Shown in pieces: positions 41,326 through 51,060 of a stretch of 64,000 nt of DNA. The DNA is from Escallonia rubra (Eukaryota > Streptophyta > Magnoliopsida > Escalloniales > Escalloniaceae), in the NCBI GenBank assembly GCA_033065855.1, contig JAVXUO010002717.1:496001-560000 (forward strand), given 5' to 3'. Below the pieces are notes generated by a model. It was not told the DNA's origin and searched no databases. It saw only the letters and a program-made list of their open reading frames with translations. The translations under genes and the position numbers were made by a program. Within the stretch, counting starts at the first letter, position 1. Every line of letters starts with the position of its first letter.

Positions 41326-41767
41326 AGGACCCCTCGCCACAGACTCGGAGCACTGAGCTGCGACCATGCCCGCTCATGTTACTATCGATCTTCGACACCA
41401 CCAGGGCAATGACCCCCGGGTCACTCCGGGACGGGAGCAGGTCCTTGGAGGGCATCGCGCCTAGTCCGCCTGGCAGTTGGCTACAGGGGTAACCCTCACC
41501 ACTGTCAGGTTATCTGCGCGTCTCTTGACGCACCTCATGGGATTCAGTAAGGGCTTGGATTGGTGGCTGGGGCAACGGGTTTACTCTGACCATGCCATCA
41601 TAGTATGGTCAGTCTTCTCAGACAGGCAGAGCGACGCTGTGCGAGGCAGGCAACGCGAATTTGGGAACCGGCAGTCCAACGAAGAACCGGTATTTTGGGA
41701 CCCCCTGGTGACGTGTCACTCCCGGGGGACGACACGTGGCACTTTATGACATAAGCACATTGTTTTC
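41326..41767 (+). promoter_or_regulatory. U3-like upstream part and TATA box of the solo LTR
   Basis: GC-rich text between the arrays and the TATAAATA at 41768-41775. It includes TGACGTGTCACTCCCGG and the ACGT-core element GACACGTGGC (about 41730-41739), similar to plant G-box/ABRE sites. Transcription would start near 41800, before a CT-rich leader. Confidence 0.45.
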
Positions 41768-42125
41768 TATAAATAGTGAACTTTACAACTCAAAAAGGGA
41801 CTTCTTCTTCATTCTCACAAAAATCGCTTTCTCACTCTAGAATTGGAGAGCTCTTGAATTCTAGAGAGAGAAACATAAAATTGGACATAGCTTAAGATCG
41901 TAACATTGGACCTCGACTCGGACCCTGACTTGGACTATCGACTGCCGGCCCTGTTCGTCTTAGCTTTGCCTTCGCAGCACTGCCATTCCTCACGGCCTGT
42001 CTGGGAAGCCTTGCTCTCAGCCCTTACTCCATCCTTGCTGTCTCTCACTTTACATACTTGGAAGCTGACACGGACTGCAGCCTTTGTGGCACCTCCACGT
42101 AAGTAAGAACCCACTTTCCTTGGCA

Positions 42126-42350
42126 TCACACGTTGTTGGCTAAACACAGCAACATGACACTATGGGCTCTTTCCAACATGTCTTCCTTTTCATCAGCAAA
42201 CATCGTATCAGGAAGCCCTTGTTTCCCATTGATTGCTTTCAACAACCCTTGTTGAATTAAAACAACACGCATCTTCGTCATCCGTAAACTGAAATCGTTT
42301 GATCCATCAAACTTCTCCAAATCATACTTCGTCGAAGTATTTGGCGCCAT
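42126..42350 (-). pseudogene. Tork-like gag, N-terminal part
   Basis: YDLEKFDGSNDFSLRMTKMR is the conserved gag N-terminus of Tork/Tnt1-type copia elements. It runs to CLANNV, where the solo LTR interrupts. The codons after the insertion resume near 39245. Confidence 0.88.
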
Positions 42351-42383
42351 TGCAAGGTGCTTTCAATCTACCACTGAACCTCA

Positions 42384-42395
42384 GCTCTGATACCA
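42384..42395 (-). other. Primer binding site of the Tork-like element
   Basis: TGGTATCAGAGC on the minus strand, two bases from the LTR end at 42398. Confidence 0.88.
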
Positions 42396-42397
42396 CT

Positions 42398-42670
42398 TGT
42401 TTAGGAATATACTAGATTTCGCACCAAGAAATAAAGAAGAGAATCGAAAATAATAATAGAAAATAGAGGCACACAAGACACAAGATTTACGTGGTTCGGC
42501 AAAAGCCTACTCCGTGGTGGTAGCAGCGATTTCACTATGTTTGTCACTGGAGATTACAGACATTTGTCTTTATCAACAAACCTCTCAAAGAATGACTCTT
42601 CTCTCTTGTCCTTAAAACACAATACAAGCCAACATATATATACTTAAAGATAAGTAGTGACTTTCTCTAA
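42398..42670 (-). repeat. 5' LTR of the Tork-like element (right copy)
   Basis: It starts TGTTTAGGAATATACTAG and runs parallel to the left copy through CAATACAAGCCAACATATAT. The outer end is unclear because Mutator-like text begins at about 42672. Confidence 0.8.
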
Positions 42671-42671
42671 A

Positions 42672-43620
42672 GGGCTAATTACACCTATGTCCCTGAGGAT
42701 ATGGTATAATTACAGTCAAGGACATTAAGTTTTAAAATGTAACATACCGTGACCAAACACTTTTAAAATGTATCAGCCGTGTCCATCCGATAGGGTTTCG
42801 TCCAAAAAGTGTGCTTTTTTATGATGTCATCAATACGTATTTTTAAAATGATGATACTACCCCTTGTACTGTATATACTGAATATTTTTAAAATTTTTAA
42901 ATTAAGATTTCAAGCCTTAATTTAAAGATTATGGTTTTAAAACCCTAAAATTGATTTATTCTTTATCTTTGCAGTCTATTTCATCAAAATTTATCAATCT
43001 GCATCAAAACCCTAAGGGTCTCAATCTGCAAATTAGGGTTTTGAAACCTTAATTTGCAAATTAGGGTTTTGTTGAAACCCTAATTCTCAATCTGCAAATT
43101 AAACTTCCATTTTTCTCACTGAAATCCTCCCCACGCGCCGGCAGCTCTCTCCCTCGCCCCACGACGGCAGCCTTATTCCTCTCCCATCCTGCCTCCTTCC
43201 ACCACCCGCCTCCTCCTACGCACCCATCCGCTCCGCCTCCACACCCATTTTTCCATCCAAGCCTCCACGCCTACCCCTACATTGACCCAAGACGACCTCA
43301 AGAAACTCACCGCGTCAAGTCGGGCGTGGTCCTCGGCCTCAGCACCGGCTCCACCACCGCCTTCATAGTCGCCAAGCTCGGTGCCCTCTTGAAATCCGAT
43401 GAGCTAACAAACATTGTCGGAGTACCCACCTCGAAACGGACCCAAGAGCAAGCCGCCTCGCTCAACATTCCCATGTCCGTACTAGACGACCACCCGAAGC
43501 TTGACCATGCAATCGACGGTGCAGATTAGGTGGATCCAGATATGAATCTGGTCAAGGGCCGCGGGGCCGCGGTTGGGGGGAGTTTGAGAGCCAAAATCTG
43601 TCCGCAACCTTTTATTTTTC
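42672..43620 (+). mobile_element. Possible Pack-MULE remnant carrying a host gene fragment
   Basis: GGGCTAATTACACCTATGTC CCTGAGG closely resembles the left end of the Mutator-like element at 2603 (GGGCAAATTACAC..CCCTGAGG). About 600 bp further in is a ribose-5-phosphate isomerase fragment. No matching right end was found, so this is a truncated element or a chance neighbour. Confidence 0.4.
43278..43600 (+). pseudogene. Ribose-5-phosphate isomerase (RpiA) fragment
   Basis: LTQDDLKKLTA (about 43282-43313), then in another frame VKSGVVLGLSTGSTTAFIVA (43314-43373) and DDHPKLDHAIDGAD..VDPDMNLVKGRGA: the phosphate-binding GTGST-type loop and the DGADE and KGRG active-site motifs of RpiA. The enzyme interconverts ribose and ribulose 5-phosphate in the pentose phosphate and Calvin pathways. 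The Glu of DGADE is a TAG stop (about 43527). A small deletion shifts the frame at 43313, and the C-terminal half is missing. The GC-rich upstream sequence may derive from a transit-peptide region. Confidence 0.87.
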
Positions 43621-43624
43621 TCAA

Positions 43625-44122
43625 TGCGTAGAGTTAGATCTTAATTGCAAGAAGTATCCCAACTCTAAGCATTGATAAAACAATTGTTGAACTCTATCCT
43701 AATACATGAGACCAACATCAGATTTGCTCTATATCAACTTGCACTTGGGTTTATGGTCAGGTTGCTGGTCAAATGGTTTGGGCCCTGATGAGTATAGTAT
43801 ATGGACTAATTCATTAACACGCCACTTCGCTTTGTCCCTAATTAAATGCAAGAGGACTAGATATCGCTATTTCTTTAGATAATGCACATAATAAATGCTA
43901 CAGATAATAATGCACATAATAAATGCTACTGCTCATCTACATTACTTTAGAGCCTGAAGGTTTACTTTCGAATGTAATAGTATGCTACTTACCAAAGAAA
44001 AGGGGTTTTTCGTGAGTGTATAAGTAAGTTCTTGAATTTGACCAAAATAAAATAGTACAGACCGGACATACGAGCTGAATGCAATGATTTCAATTCAAGT
44101 GGGTTGAATACCCCCCATTTCT
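43625..44122 (+). repeat. Direct repeat unit D1
   Basis: Shares TAAGCATTGATAAAACAATTGTTGAACTC-type text, the phrase CTACTTACCAAAG(A/G)AAAAGGGG, and TTCAAGTGGGTTGAATA with the unit at 44525-44855. It has an extra copy of AATGCACATAATAAATGCTA inside. Not coding. Confidence 0.6.
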
Positions 44123-44334
44123 TAAGATAGGAGTCGATGACGCATTCCCCTCAACTTTACTTTGGTCAAACAGCTGATGTCATATACTGTATATGACATT
44201 AGCTGCCGCTGTGTGTATGTGTGAAACCATCAACTATTGCAATTGTTTGGGAGCATCGAGTATTTCCCTAATACATGTTGTAAAGTTTTTTAAGTTTAAG
44301 AATATTTTGGACTACAATTCGGGGTGTAGGAGGA

Positions 44335-44506
44335 AACTGTAACCCCCTATATGACGACACTTAAAGATCACTAAATATGATTAGTAACATTTAATTTCTG
44401 ACATTAAAAATTTATTCCTAAGATTTGTTGTTGAAAGTTTTACAATAATTTTACTAAACATGTTTAGCTATAATTAAACGTCACTATATAAGGAGTTGTA
44501 GGTATA
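44335..44506. mobile_element. Small MITE-like element
   Basis: TGTAACCCCCTATATGACG at the left and, in reverse, TACAACTCCTTATATAGTGACG at the right form imperfect terminal inverted repeats around about 120 bp of AT-rich sequence. It lies between the two direct repeat units. Confidence 0.4.
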
Positions 44507-44524
44507 GATCTACAAACAAAATTT

Positions 44525-44855
44525 GTCCTCAGCTTCTTAATAAGCATCGATGAAACTATTGTTGAACTCCATGTGTAAGACACGAGACAAATCTCAGTTT
44601 TGCTCTCTATCACCTTGCACATAGGTTTATGCCCAGGAGAAGACCAGAAATATTACAATCATTAATCCACAAGTGTCCCTAATTATTTTAGAGCCCGATG
44701 GTTTATTCTGGAATGAAATATTATGCGCTACTTACCAAAGGAAAAGGGGTTTTGTTGAGTGCGTAAGTTCATGAGTTTGACCAAATATAAATAGTTCAGA
44801 CTGGGCATACCAGTTGAACACAATGATTTAAATTCAAGTGGGTTGAATATCCTAT
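44525..44855 (+). repeat. Direct repeat unit D2
   Basis: Second, shorter copy of unit D1, about 900 bp downstream. This suggests a tandem segmental duplication into which a MITE later inserted. Confidence 0.6.
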
Positions 44856-45870
44856 TTCTTAAGCCAGGAACAATGTCTCGTTTCCTTTATTTTTAGCGGC
44901 AAGTTAATTATGACGTATTTATTTTCGTGATAGCTATATATCGGACCTCTACTTATACTTGGTTATCTTAGTTTTACACTGGGTTTGACCTTATCTTATC
45001 ATCTTTTTGGCATAGGGATTCACATTCCTCATAATTCACTTGTCCTTATCATCTTATCATCATAAATTAAATATTTCCTTCCAAAGAATATCTAACTCAT
45101 TACAATTGTACAATGTTATGCATGTGTTAGTGTTATCAAAGAGTGCATCAGTTGATAAGTAATAAGAGCACACTGAGTGCTCAAGTATGAGTACAGAGAC
45201 TGCAACACATGATTGCTTGAACTTAATTAAAGATTCTAATTCTACATTGGCGTCGGCATGTTCTTCACGGTTTTCACAGTCACAAGATATTGACAACCTA
45301 GTAAGAAGTTCCGACTCAACAACATCACGTTACTCCATGATGATCATGATGGTGCTACAATTGATAATATAAAACATTTTCCCTTTGGCCTTGATTTTCT
45401 CTCATTTACATGGTTCGCCTTTGTTTTCTCCTTGGAAATATTGATTGAACTTCCTATTACCTGCTTATCCAAAAAGGATATTTTTTGTTGCAACCTGGGT
45501 GTTAGATGGTTACAATCATTTGTATAGCGACATACAATAAATGATTACTAAATATTTGTAACGCCTTATAATTAGTGGCGTTAAAAGAGTGTTTTTAAAA
45601 AATGTTGTTGAATGTGTTATCAAAAGTGCCACTACTTACATTTGGCAACTAATAGTGAGTGTCCCTATATGAAAAGTTATAGTCATCTTTCTCCCATCAA
45701 GGTTGCAAACTTGCAGCCCAATTTGTCCTTCTCCTAAAATTAAAGGAAACAGATTGATAATTGAGCTCCACTTATATTTGTAGTGGCAATTTCGAAGATA
45801 TGTAGCGATAATTTAATTTTCTTTAGCGACACAACTCCAAAAATAAAATATGGAGCTTAAATATCTCCAC
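44856..45870. other. No recognisable gene
   Basis: AT-rich sequence. A 61-codon frame at 45187-45372 begins with a true ATG but resembles no family known to me. The part 45490-45860 has inverted-repeat-like fragments (TAGCGAC / GTAGTGGC) that may be MITE debris. Confidence 0.45.
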
Positions 45871-46566
45871 TAGGGATGAGCACGGTTCAGTTTAGCTCGA
45901 TTTAGGAGTCAAACTGCAAACTGAACCGTTACCATTGGGGTTTGAAAATTTGTGAACCGAATCAAGCCAAATTTTATCGATTTGGACGGTTCAATTTAGT
46001 CGGTTTGAATCGGTTTGTGCCCATTTAAAGAAGTCGTTGCTTTGTATACTATTTATTGGATCTAAATATAATTAAAAAGGGAAGTTATTTTTTTTTTTCC
46101 TAAATTGCACATAAACGTGTTACATTTAATATATAAATGCTCGTATTGACATAAGATATACTTATTATTTTATATTTATATTACATTAAAATTCAAGTAT
46201 GCCTTTGTCATTGATGTATGAGAAAAAAATGAATAAGTATAGAAGAGATATTGGTCACTAATTTTTTGTGCTATAACTGCTTTCTTTATTTTCTTTTCTT
46301 ATAACTTTTAAGATTTTATTTATTTCAATTTGCTTAATACCATGTATGTGAAAATTATCAACAAATATTGCTAAAAATAAATTAACATATTATAGGTCTG
46401 TTAGGTTTCAAATTATGAATCGTGAACGTAATTGAACCGAATCAAGGTTGATTTGAGAAATGTGAAACTGAATCATTAAGATCTTCGGACGGTTCAGATT
46501 GAATTGGTTCCGTTTGATCAGTTTGAAGGGTTCGAATCGATTTGTATGCTTTGGTACTCACCCCTA
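45871..46566. mobile_element. hAT-type MITE with 8-bp target duplication
   Basis: The ends TAGGGATGAGCACGG and, in reverse, TAGGGGTGAGTACC are imperfect terminal inverted repeats. The flanks ATCTCCAC (45863-45870) and ATCTCTAC (46567-46574) match at seven of eight bases, the duplication length of hAT elements. The AT-rich interior contains repeats of GGTTCAGTTT / GGTTTGAATCGGTTTG-like text and no transposase. Confidence 0.72.
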
Positions 46567-46600
46567 ATCTCTACCCATAAAAATTTATATTATCTATATA

Positions 46601-46626
46601 AGAGAGAGAGAGAGAGAGAGAGAGAA
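46601..46626. repeat. (GA)n microsatellite
   Basis: About 12 GA units between the hAT MITE and the next element. Confidence 0.9.
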
Positions 46627-46698
46627 GGATCTGTCCTATTTCAACAATTATGAATTTGGCTTGGTCTACATTAGGCTCCTACCCCTTTTTGGAGACTT

Positions 46699-47210
46699 GG
46701 GCTACGTTTGTCGCAGTTTTTTTTTCCTCTTTTTTTTCAGTTTTGAAAATTGAAAAAAAAAAAAGTGTGTTTGGTAACCATTTTTTTTTCCTTCTCCAAT
46801 TTAAAAAATCAGTTTTTAAACTGAAAAGTAAAAAAAAACTCCAAAAAATGTTTTTTTATTCACTTTTGGTTTTTTTTTTTTGAGACCACCACCACCACCC
46901 TCCCACCGACAGCAGCCACCTCAGGCGACCACCGCCGGCCGCCGGCGACCACAGCCGGAGACTGCTGGCAGCCACCTCCGGCCATCGGCGACCACCGCCG
47001 GAGACTGTCGGCAGCCACCTCCGGCCGCCGGCCACCACCACCACCACCGTCGACCACCGCTACGCCCCACCACCGCCACCGTAAACCACCAAAAAAAAAA
47101 CTCAAAAAAAAAAAAGGGTTATCAAACACCCACTTGTTTTTGTAAAAAAAAGAAATTAAGCTGCTCTTTAAAAACTGAAAACCAAAAAAAAAGTTTTGTC
47201 AAACGAACCC
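46699..47210. mobile_element. MITE-like DNA transposon in the 5' flank of gene 2
   Basis: The ends GGGCTACGTTTGTCGCAG and, in reverse, GGGTTCGTTTGACAAAAC are terminal inverted repeats. The interior is poly-T/poly-A flanking a GC-rich core with about 54-bp tandem units (CAGCCACCTCCGGCC.. near 46910-47040). It is the same family as 36259-36665, and both copies sit a few hundred bases before a Bet v 1-type ATG. No transposase and no clear target duplication. Confidence 0.65.
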
Positions 47211-47451
47211 GGTGAATAACCATCTCCCGATAACAATTTCACGAAGTCAAACGGATCATGTTTTCATCTTTTATTCACCAACTCTCCTCACAAGTTCCAA
47301 GATTAGATCATTTGGGTGAAAGGATAACGTTATTTTTTCTCAACTCGTCTTTGATTTTCAGTAACCATGTGCCATATGCTATGCATGTTCCTCCTGGTTG
47401 GCATCCCTTATTAATTAAAAGCATGGGACTGCCAGCCTCACAATGTCACTC

Positions 47452-47459
47452 TATATATA
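47452..47459 (+). promoter_or_regulatory. TATA box of gene 2
   Basis: CTCTATATATACCC lies 119 bp before the ATG, which places the start site near 47485 and gives a leader of about 85 bases. Confidence 0.65.
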
Positions 47460-47570
47460 CCCGTGTTCTAAGATGTTAAGAGCGCACAGTTTCTGAGTTC
47501 AGCATCCTAGCCAGAGTTAAGGTTTTTCCTTTTCAAACCTCAAACACCACCACCCCCAATTCCAACGAAA

Positions 47571-47745
47571 ATGCATGGTAAACTCTCATCCAAAGTTACA
47601 GTAAACGTGCCAGCAAGCGAAGCATGGGATCTCTACGGCACCCTTAAACTTGCTGATGTTGTTATCCCGGAGTTCTTTCCGAAAATTGACGTTCTAAAAG
47701 GTGATGGAGAAGTTGGCACTGTTCTGAAACTATTTTTCAACCCAG
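47571..47745 (+). CDS. Gene 2 exon 1
   Basis: ATGCATGGTAAACTCTCATC opens 58 codons plus one base. Donor CCCAG|GTACGC. The open frame past 47745 is intronic. Confidence 0.85.
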
Positions 47746-48425
47746 GTACGCAATATCTCATTTTGTGACGCTACATGTTTCTGCTGTTTTTCTTTTGTTC
47801 TTGATTTCTTCGAAAAACTGAGTTTTTCCGTAGCAGTAACAACTATACTTTTCTTTTCTTTTTTTGGTCAAAGTCCTTTATATTTCATTCAAAAAAGAAT
47901 ATAGCTTTCACTGTACAATTCACTGGTATACCTCATCTACTATATACATGTAGAATCATACTACTACTCACAAAATTTTGCTATGTACGTACTTAACCAA
48001 ATGCTATCAGATGTCCCCCATTAGAGTACATTAGCTTTCACTGTACAATATTTTCTTCGAGATTGAAAAAGTCTAAAGGAATAATTCTTCAAAAGTCACC
48101 AAAAGTTTCTTCGGATTTATTTTTAGGTGCATTATTTTATGCTTTTGAGGAGACAATTGTTACCGTTGATAACACGAAGATGATAAAAGAGACGGACGCA
48201 TCCAAAGGAGGCTACCTTGACATGGGATTTAATCTGTATCGCATTCGCTACGATGTTATTCCCAAGACCAGGAATTCATGCATCACAAGAGTCACAGTTG
48301 AGTATGATCTCAAAGAAGGGTGGATTTATAATACTTCACACGTTTCTCTTTTGCCATTTATGGGTTTTCTGAGAGCTGGATCAGCTTATCTGCTTGCAAA
48401 CACCAAAAGAAAAACCTCCGACTGA
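47571..48425 (+). CDS. Gene 2: Bet v 1 / PR-10 family protein, norcoclaurine synthase-like, 157 aa
   Basis: Exon 1 is 47571-47745 and exon 2 is 48127-48425, with a 381-bp intron (CCCAG|GTACGC ... ATTTTTAG|GTGCA) splitting a Gly codon at residue 59, near the usual Bet v 1 intron site. The 474-bp CDS ends TGA; 157 aa is normal for the family. The glycine-rich loop KGDGEVGT is at about residues 45-52, the box KGGYLDMGFNLYRIRYDV at about 81-98, and a C-terminal helix follows. GGYLDMG is typical of norcoclaurine synthase-like members, which condense dopamine with an aldehyde in benzylisoquinoline alkaloid synthesis. Family membership does not prove that activity; ligand binding or defence roles are equally possible. 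No signal peptide, so cytosolic unless sorted otherwise. The intact frame, TATA box and AATAAA signal argue for an active gene. Confidence 0.85.
48127..48425 (+). CDS. Gene 2 exon 2
   Basis: After the acceptor TTTATTTTTAG it reads ALFYAFEETIVTVDN..KRKTSD and stops TGA at 48423-48425. Open sequence upstream of 48127 in this frame is intronic. Confidence 0.85.
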
Positions 48426-48636
48426 TCTATCTTCAAACTCTTCATGACCGGTCGATAATGTTGATGTGCTTATCTCCGCAAGGGTAGTAGCACACGTCGT
48501 TGTCTGCTTCTATTGTTATGATGCAATGAGTTAGTTGCTTGCAGTAATGACTAAGACTTGTATTGGGAGCGTAGTTCCCTTTTTCTATCCACGTTCTCTT
48601 TTGTGTAAGCCATATCTTAGGCTCCGGTTGTGTTTC

Positions 48637-48642
48637 AATAAA
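48637..48642 (+). terminator. Polyadenylation signal of gene 2
   Basis: AATAAA lies 212 bp after the stop codon. The same text (TGTTTCAATAAAATCTCACT) recurs in reverse in the distant arm at about 59285-59305. Confidence 0.6.
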
Positions 48643-48870
48643 ATCTCACTTCATGGGTTCTCTGGGAAAAAGGTCAACATGCGGATGTCCTTACTTTCTA
48701 TATTTTTTTTATACATGTTGCATCATAGTTGTAGACTTCTTGGCAATTTACAATTTACATTTACGTTGTATCATTATGAAATTGCTTCTATTCTTAAAAA
48801 TGATTATGAAGAGAAGTTGAAATTTAAAAAAATAAGTTTGTAGTAGCTGCAGCTGATTATATATATATAT

Positions 48871-49007
48871 GGATCGTGATCCATTACTAGCGCTAACACT
48901 GTTGTTAGCGTTGTTTGGCCGTCCGCTACATAATGTAGCGGACGATAATTGGACGTCCGCTACATTATGTAGCGCACGGTGCTAGCGCTAGCAATGGATC
49001 ACGATCC
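48871..49007. mobile_element. 137-bp MITE with nested hairpins
   Basis: The terminal inverted repeats are about 28 bp (GGATCGTGATCCATTACTAG / in reverse GGATCGTGATCCATTGCTAG). Inside are two copies of a 23-bp near-perfect hairpin (48921-48943 and 48955-48977, GTCCGCTACATAATGTAGCG-type). It is flanked by TATATATA on both sides, so the target was probably TA-rich. The other arm of the large inverted repeat lacks it. Confidence 0.82.

Positions 49008-49074
<67 letters not shown>
49008..49074. repeat. (TA)n(TG)n microsatellite
   Basis: A TA tract and then about 20 TG units directly abut the MITE. They are absent from the matching arm, which has only a short ATGCGTATATATGC. Confidence 0.92.
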
Positions 49075-50105
49075 AATTTATTATTGTCCAACGACATCAA
49101 TATCAATATTCATATAACAACATAAATTTCGTCAACTCCTATCGAAAACTGCACCTTTTTTATTCGCATATATTCCCACCTTATCATGAGAAGTTTATGC
49201 AGAAATTTCGTCCATTTCCAAAGGATTTAATTTTGTCTCCTATTCGCGTGATAGAAATATAAGTATAACTCTTTAATGTAATATTCCATAATTGTTATTG
49301 GTCGTTAAATATAGTTAGTAATATATTTTTATTAACATCTATTTTTAACAGCACTTTTTTAGTATCACTATTAGAATTCAGTGAAATAATTAATCACCAT
49401 TAACTATCACTATATAGTGGATTGAACATATCTTTCTACAACCCGTCTAACAGTAAAAAATCATTTTCCTAATTACTAGTTAACTTTTTCTTGTCTAATC
49501 AAGAGAATAACATTAATAATATAATTTTATGCACTAACATAACAATAGAGTGATTCAAAATTGTTACATTCAAATTGAAAACACGATAGCATAGTATGAA
49601 AGTTGTAGTAACGACCTGAATTTTCCGAAAGATCCAGATACTCTAGTTATTAAATATTAATCATGCAAATATCTTAAAAACTTTTAAGGATAGAGGTGAA
49701 CATTATACACACTATAAAACTTTTAAATAGGTTGAAAGTAGGGGGTGAGTAAAAGCCCAATACTAAGGTGCATGACGAACACCAAAATCACTGGACTAAC
49801 TTTCAATTGGAGAATTAGATTAGTAATAAAATCAAATTTGTACCGGTAGACAATACAATATCAAAGTAACAAATGCACATAGCTAGGTATGCAGTGGGTC
49901 AAAAGACTTTAATATGTATGAGATGATACAAAATTAAGTTCGAAAGTGATTTTAATACTTCATATAACTATGGCACGGTATTTATAACTATAATTTTTTA
50001 AAATACAAAATATATTACAATGTTCCTCGTGAATAGCATTATCATTGACTCTCCAATATTAAGCACGAGAAGTTAAAAAGTAATTAACTATCACAAGTAT
50101 TAATC

Positions 50106-51060
50106 ATCAATTCGGCCGTGACTCACACCACCGCAATAGTTACCTGAGTGTCGTCCGCCCAGAGTATAGTTCAGGGGTTGTGGTATGTGGTCGTAGCAGT
50201 GGTTCTTGATGGCATGCGGTGATTCGTTGAGTGAGGCGGCGACGTTTAGATCTATACCGGTGCTTTGACGACAGTAGGTGGAGGTCAATCGGGGGCAAAA
50301 GGGGAGGAGGATTTGACCAACGCATGTGAGGGGGATTAGGGAGAGTTTTTTCATTAACCCATCAATACTCAAGAAATTCATACTAGCTAAAATCTCGTGT
50401 TATACACGGACGCATACACGGACGCATAATCATGATCATTTATTTTGACGGACAAACTTTGTAAATATAAATATAACTTTGTTGGGTTTGCATTACATTT
50501 TCTAAAACTTGTTATGTAACTTCCCTAAAATTATTATTTTTTAACCATAACTGCAGCAAGTTGTTACGGATATTAACAAACTTTTCATTGCATTCATTAA
50601 TGAGTTTTTATACATGAATTCATGGTGAAAAATATTCTCGATTTGATGTAGAAATTACAAATCAGCGACTTGTGACCCCTAACTTTGACATGGCCTCCAT
50701 CTTCTTGTGCTTTAGCAACAATTATAACTTTTGTGTTTGCTACGTGAAGTGATAGCTTTTGCAAAAATATGCAAATACTAAAAATATTTCTTTTTATTGT
50801 TTCGGCTTTGTAGATTAAAAGTTACGTTATTTCTTTAAGCTTAACTTTTGATAAGAAGAATTTAAATAAGTATGTTACACTTAAATAAGTATTTGAAGTT
50901 GTTGTTACATATCAACTTGAAGAAATAACATTCTACCAAAAACTCATCATTTACGAATCTTTTAGGCTGTGCATGGAGGTGTGCATCTAACTTCCCAATA
51001 GATGTGAGCTTAGAACCGTAAGTGTAAGCTAACTTTTAACCCTACGGTTATTTAACCTAG
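50106..51060. other. Loop region, no recognisable gene
   Basis: A GC-richer block (50105-50390) contains a 93-codon minus-strand frame without recognisable motifs. The remainder is AT-rich. Nothing can be assigned. Confidence 0.4.

Larger units (their letters stand above)
39248..42128 (+). repeat. 2881-bp solo LTR inserted in copia gag
   Basis: It starts TGTTCCCAACC and ends TTGGCATCA (TG..CA ends). A perfect 5-bp duplication CACGT (39243-39247 and 42129-42133) flanks it inside the gag frame of the surrounding copia element. There is one TATAAATA (41768-41775) about 360 bp from the right end and no protein domains, which fits a single long LTR, probably of a gypsy element. The orientation is plus, by the TATA box. 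The interior is dominated by three tandem arrays. Confidence 0.75.
37573..42670 (-). mobile_element. Deleted Ty1-copia retrotransposon (Tork/Tnt1-like), minus strand
   Basis: Two LTR copies (37573 to about 37850 and 42398 to about 42670) share AAGAAGAGAATCGAAAA and ACGTGGTTCGGCAAAAGCC. The primer site TGGTATCAGAGC lies on the minus strand at 42384-42395, next to the right-hand (5') LTR. Gag, nucleocapsid, protease and the start of integrase follow on the minus strand. Reverse transcriptase and RNase H are missing. A 2.88-kb solo LTR sits in gag. GAGTA precedes the left LTR, but its partner on the right is lost under another insertion. Confidence 0.88.
48625..50105 (+). repeat. Left arm of a large inverted repeat
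   Basis: Starting in the 3' flank of gene 2, this sequence matches the reverse complement of about 57541-59305. Examples are GTCCAACGACATCAATATCA (49087) and GTTCCTCGTGAATAGCATTA (50022). A MITE and TA/TG repeats (48871-49074) interrupt this arm only. The loop is about 7.4 kb. Confidence 0.88.

Noticed and set aside
38640..42350. Gag halves as two separate genes
   Set aside because: The halves are contiguous in related copia elements. The solo LTR with CACGT duplications explains the split.
45187..45372. 61-codon ATG frame as a small gene
   Set aside because: No recognisable motif, weak context and AT-rich surroundings; such frames are expected by chance.
50100..50381. 93-codon minus-strand frame as a gene
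   Set aside because: No recognisable domain or splice sites. The GC-rich block may be a gene relic, but that cannot be supported from sequence alone.
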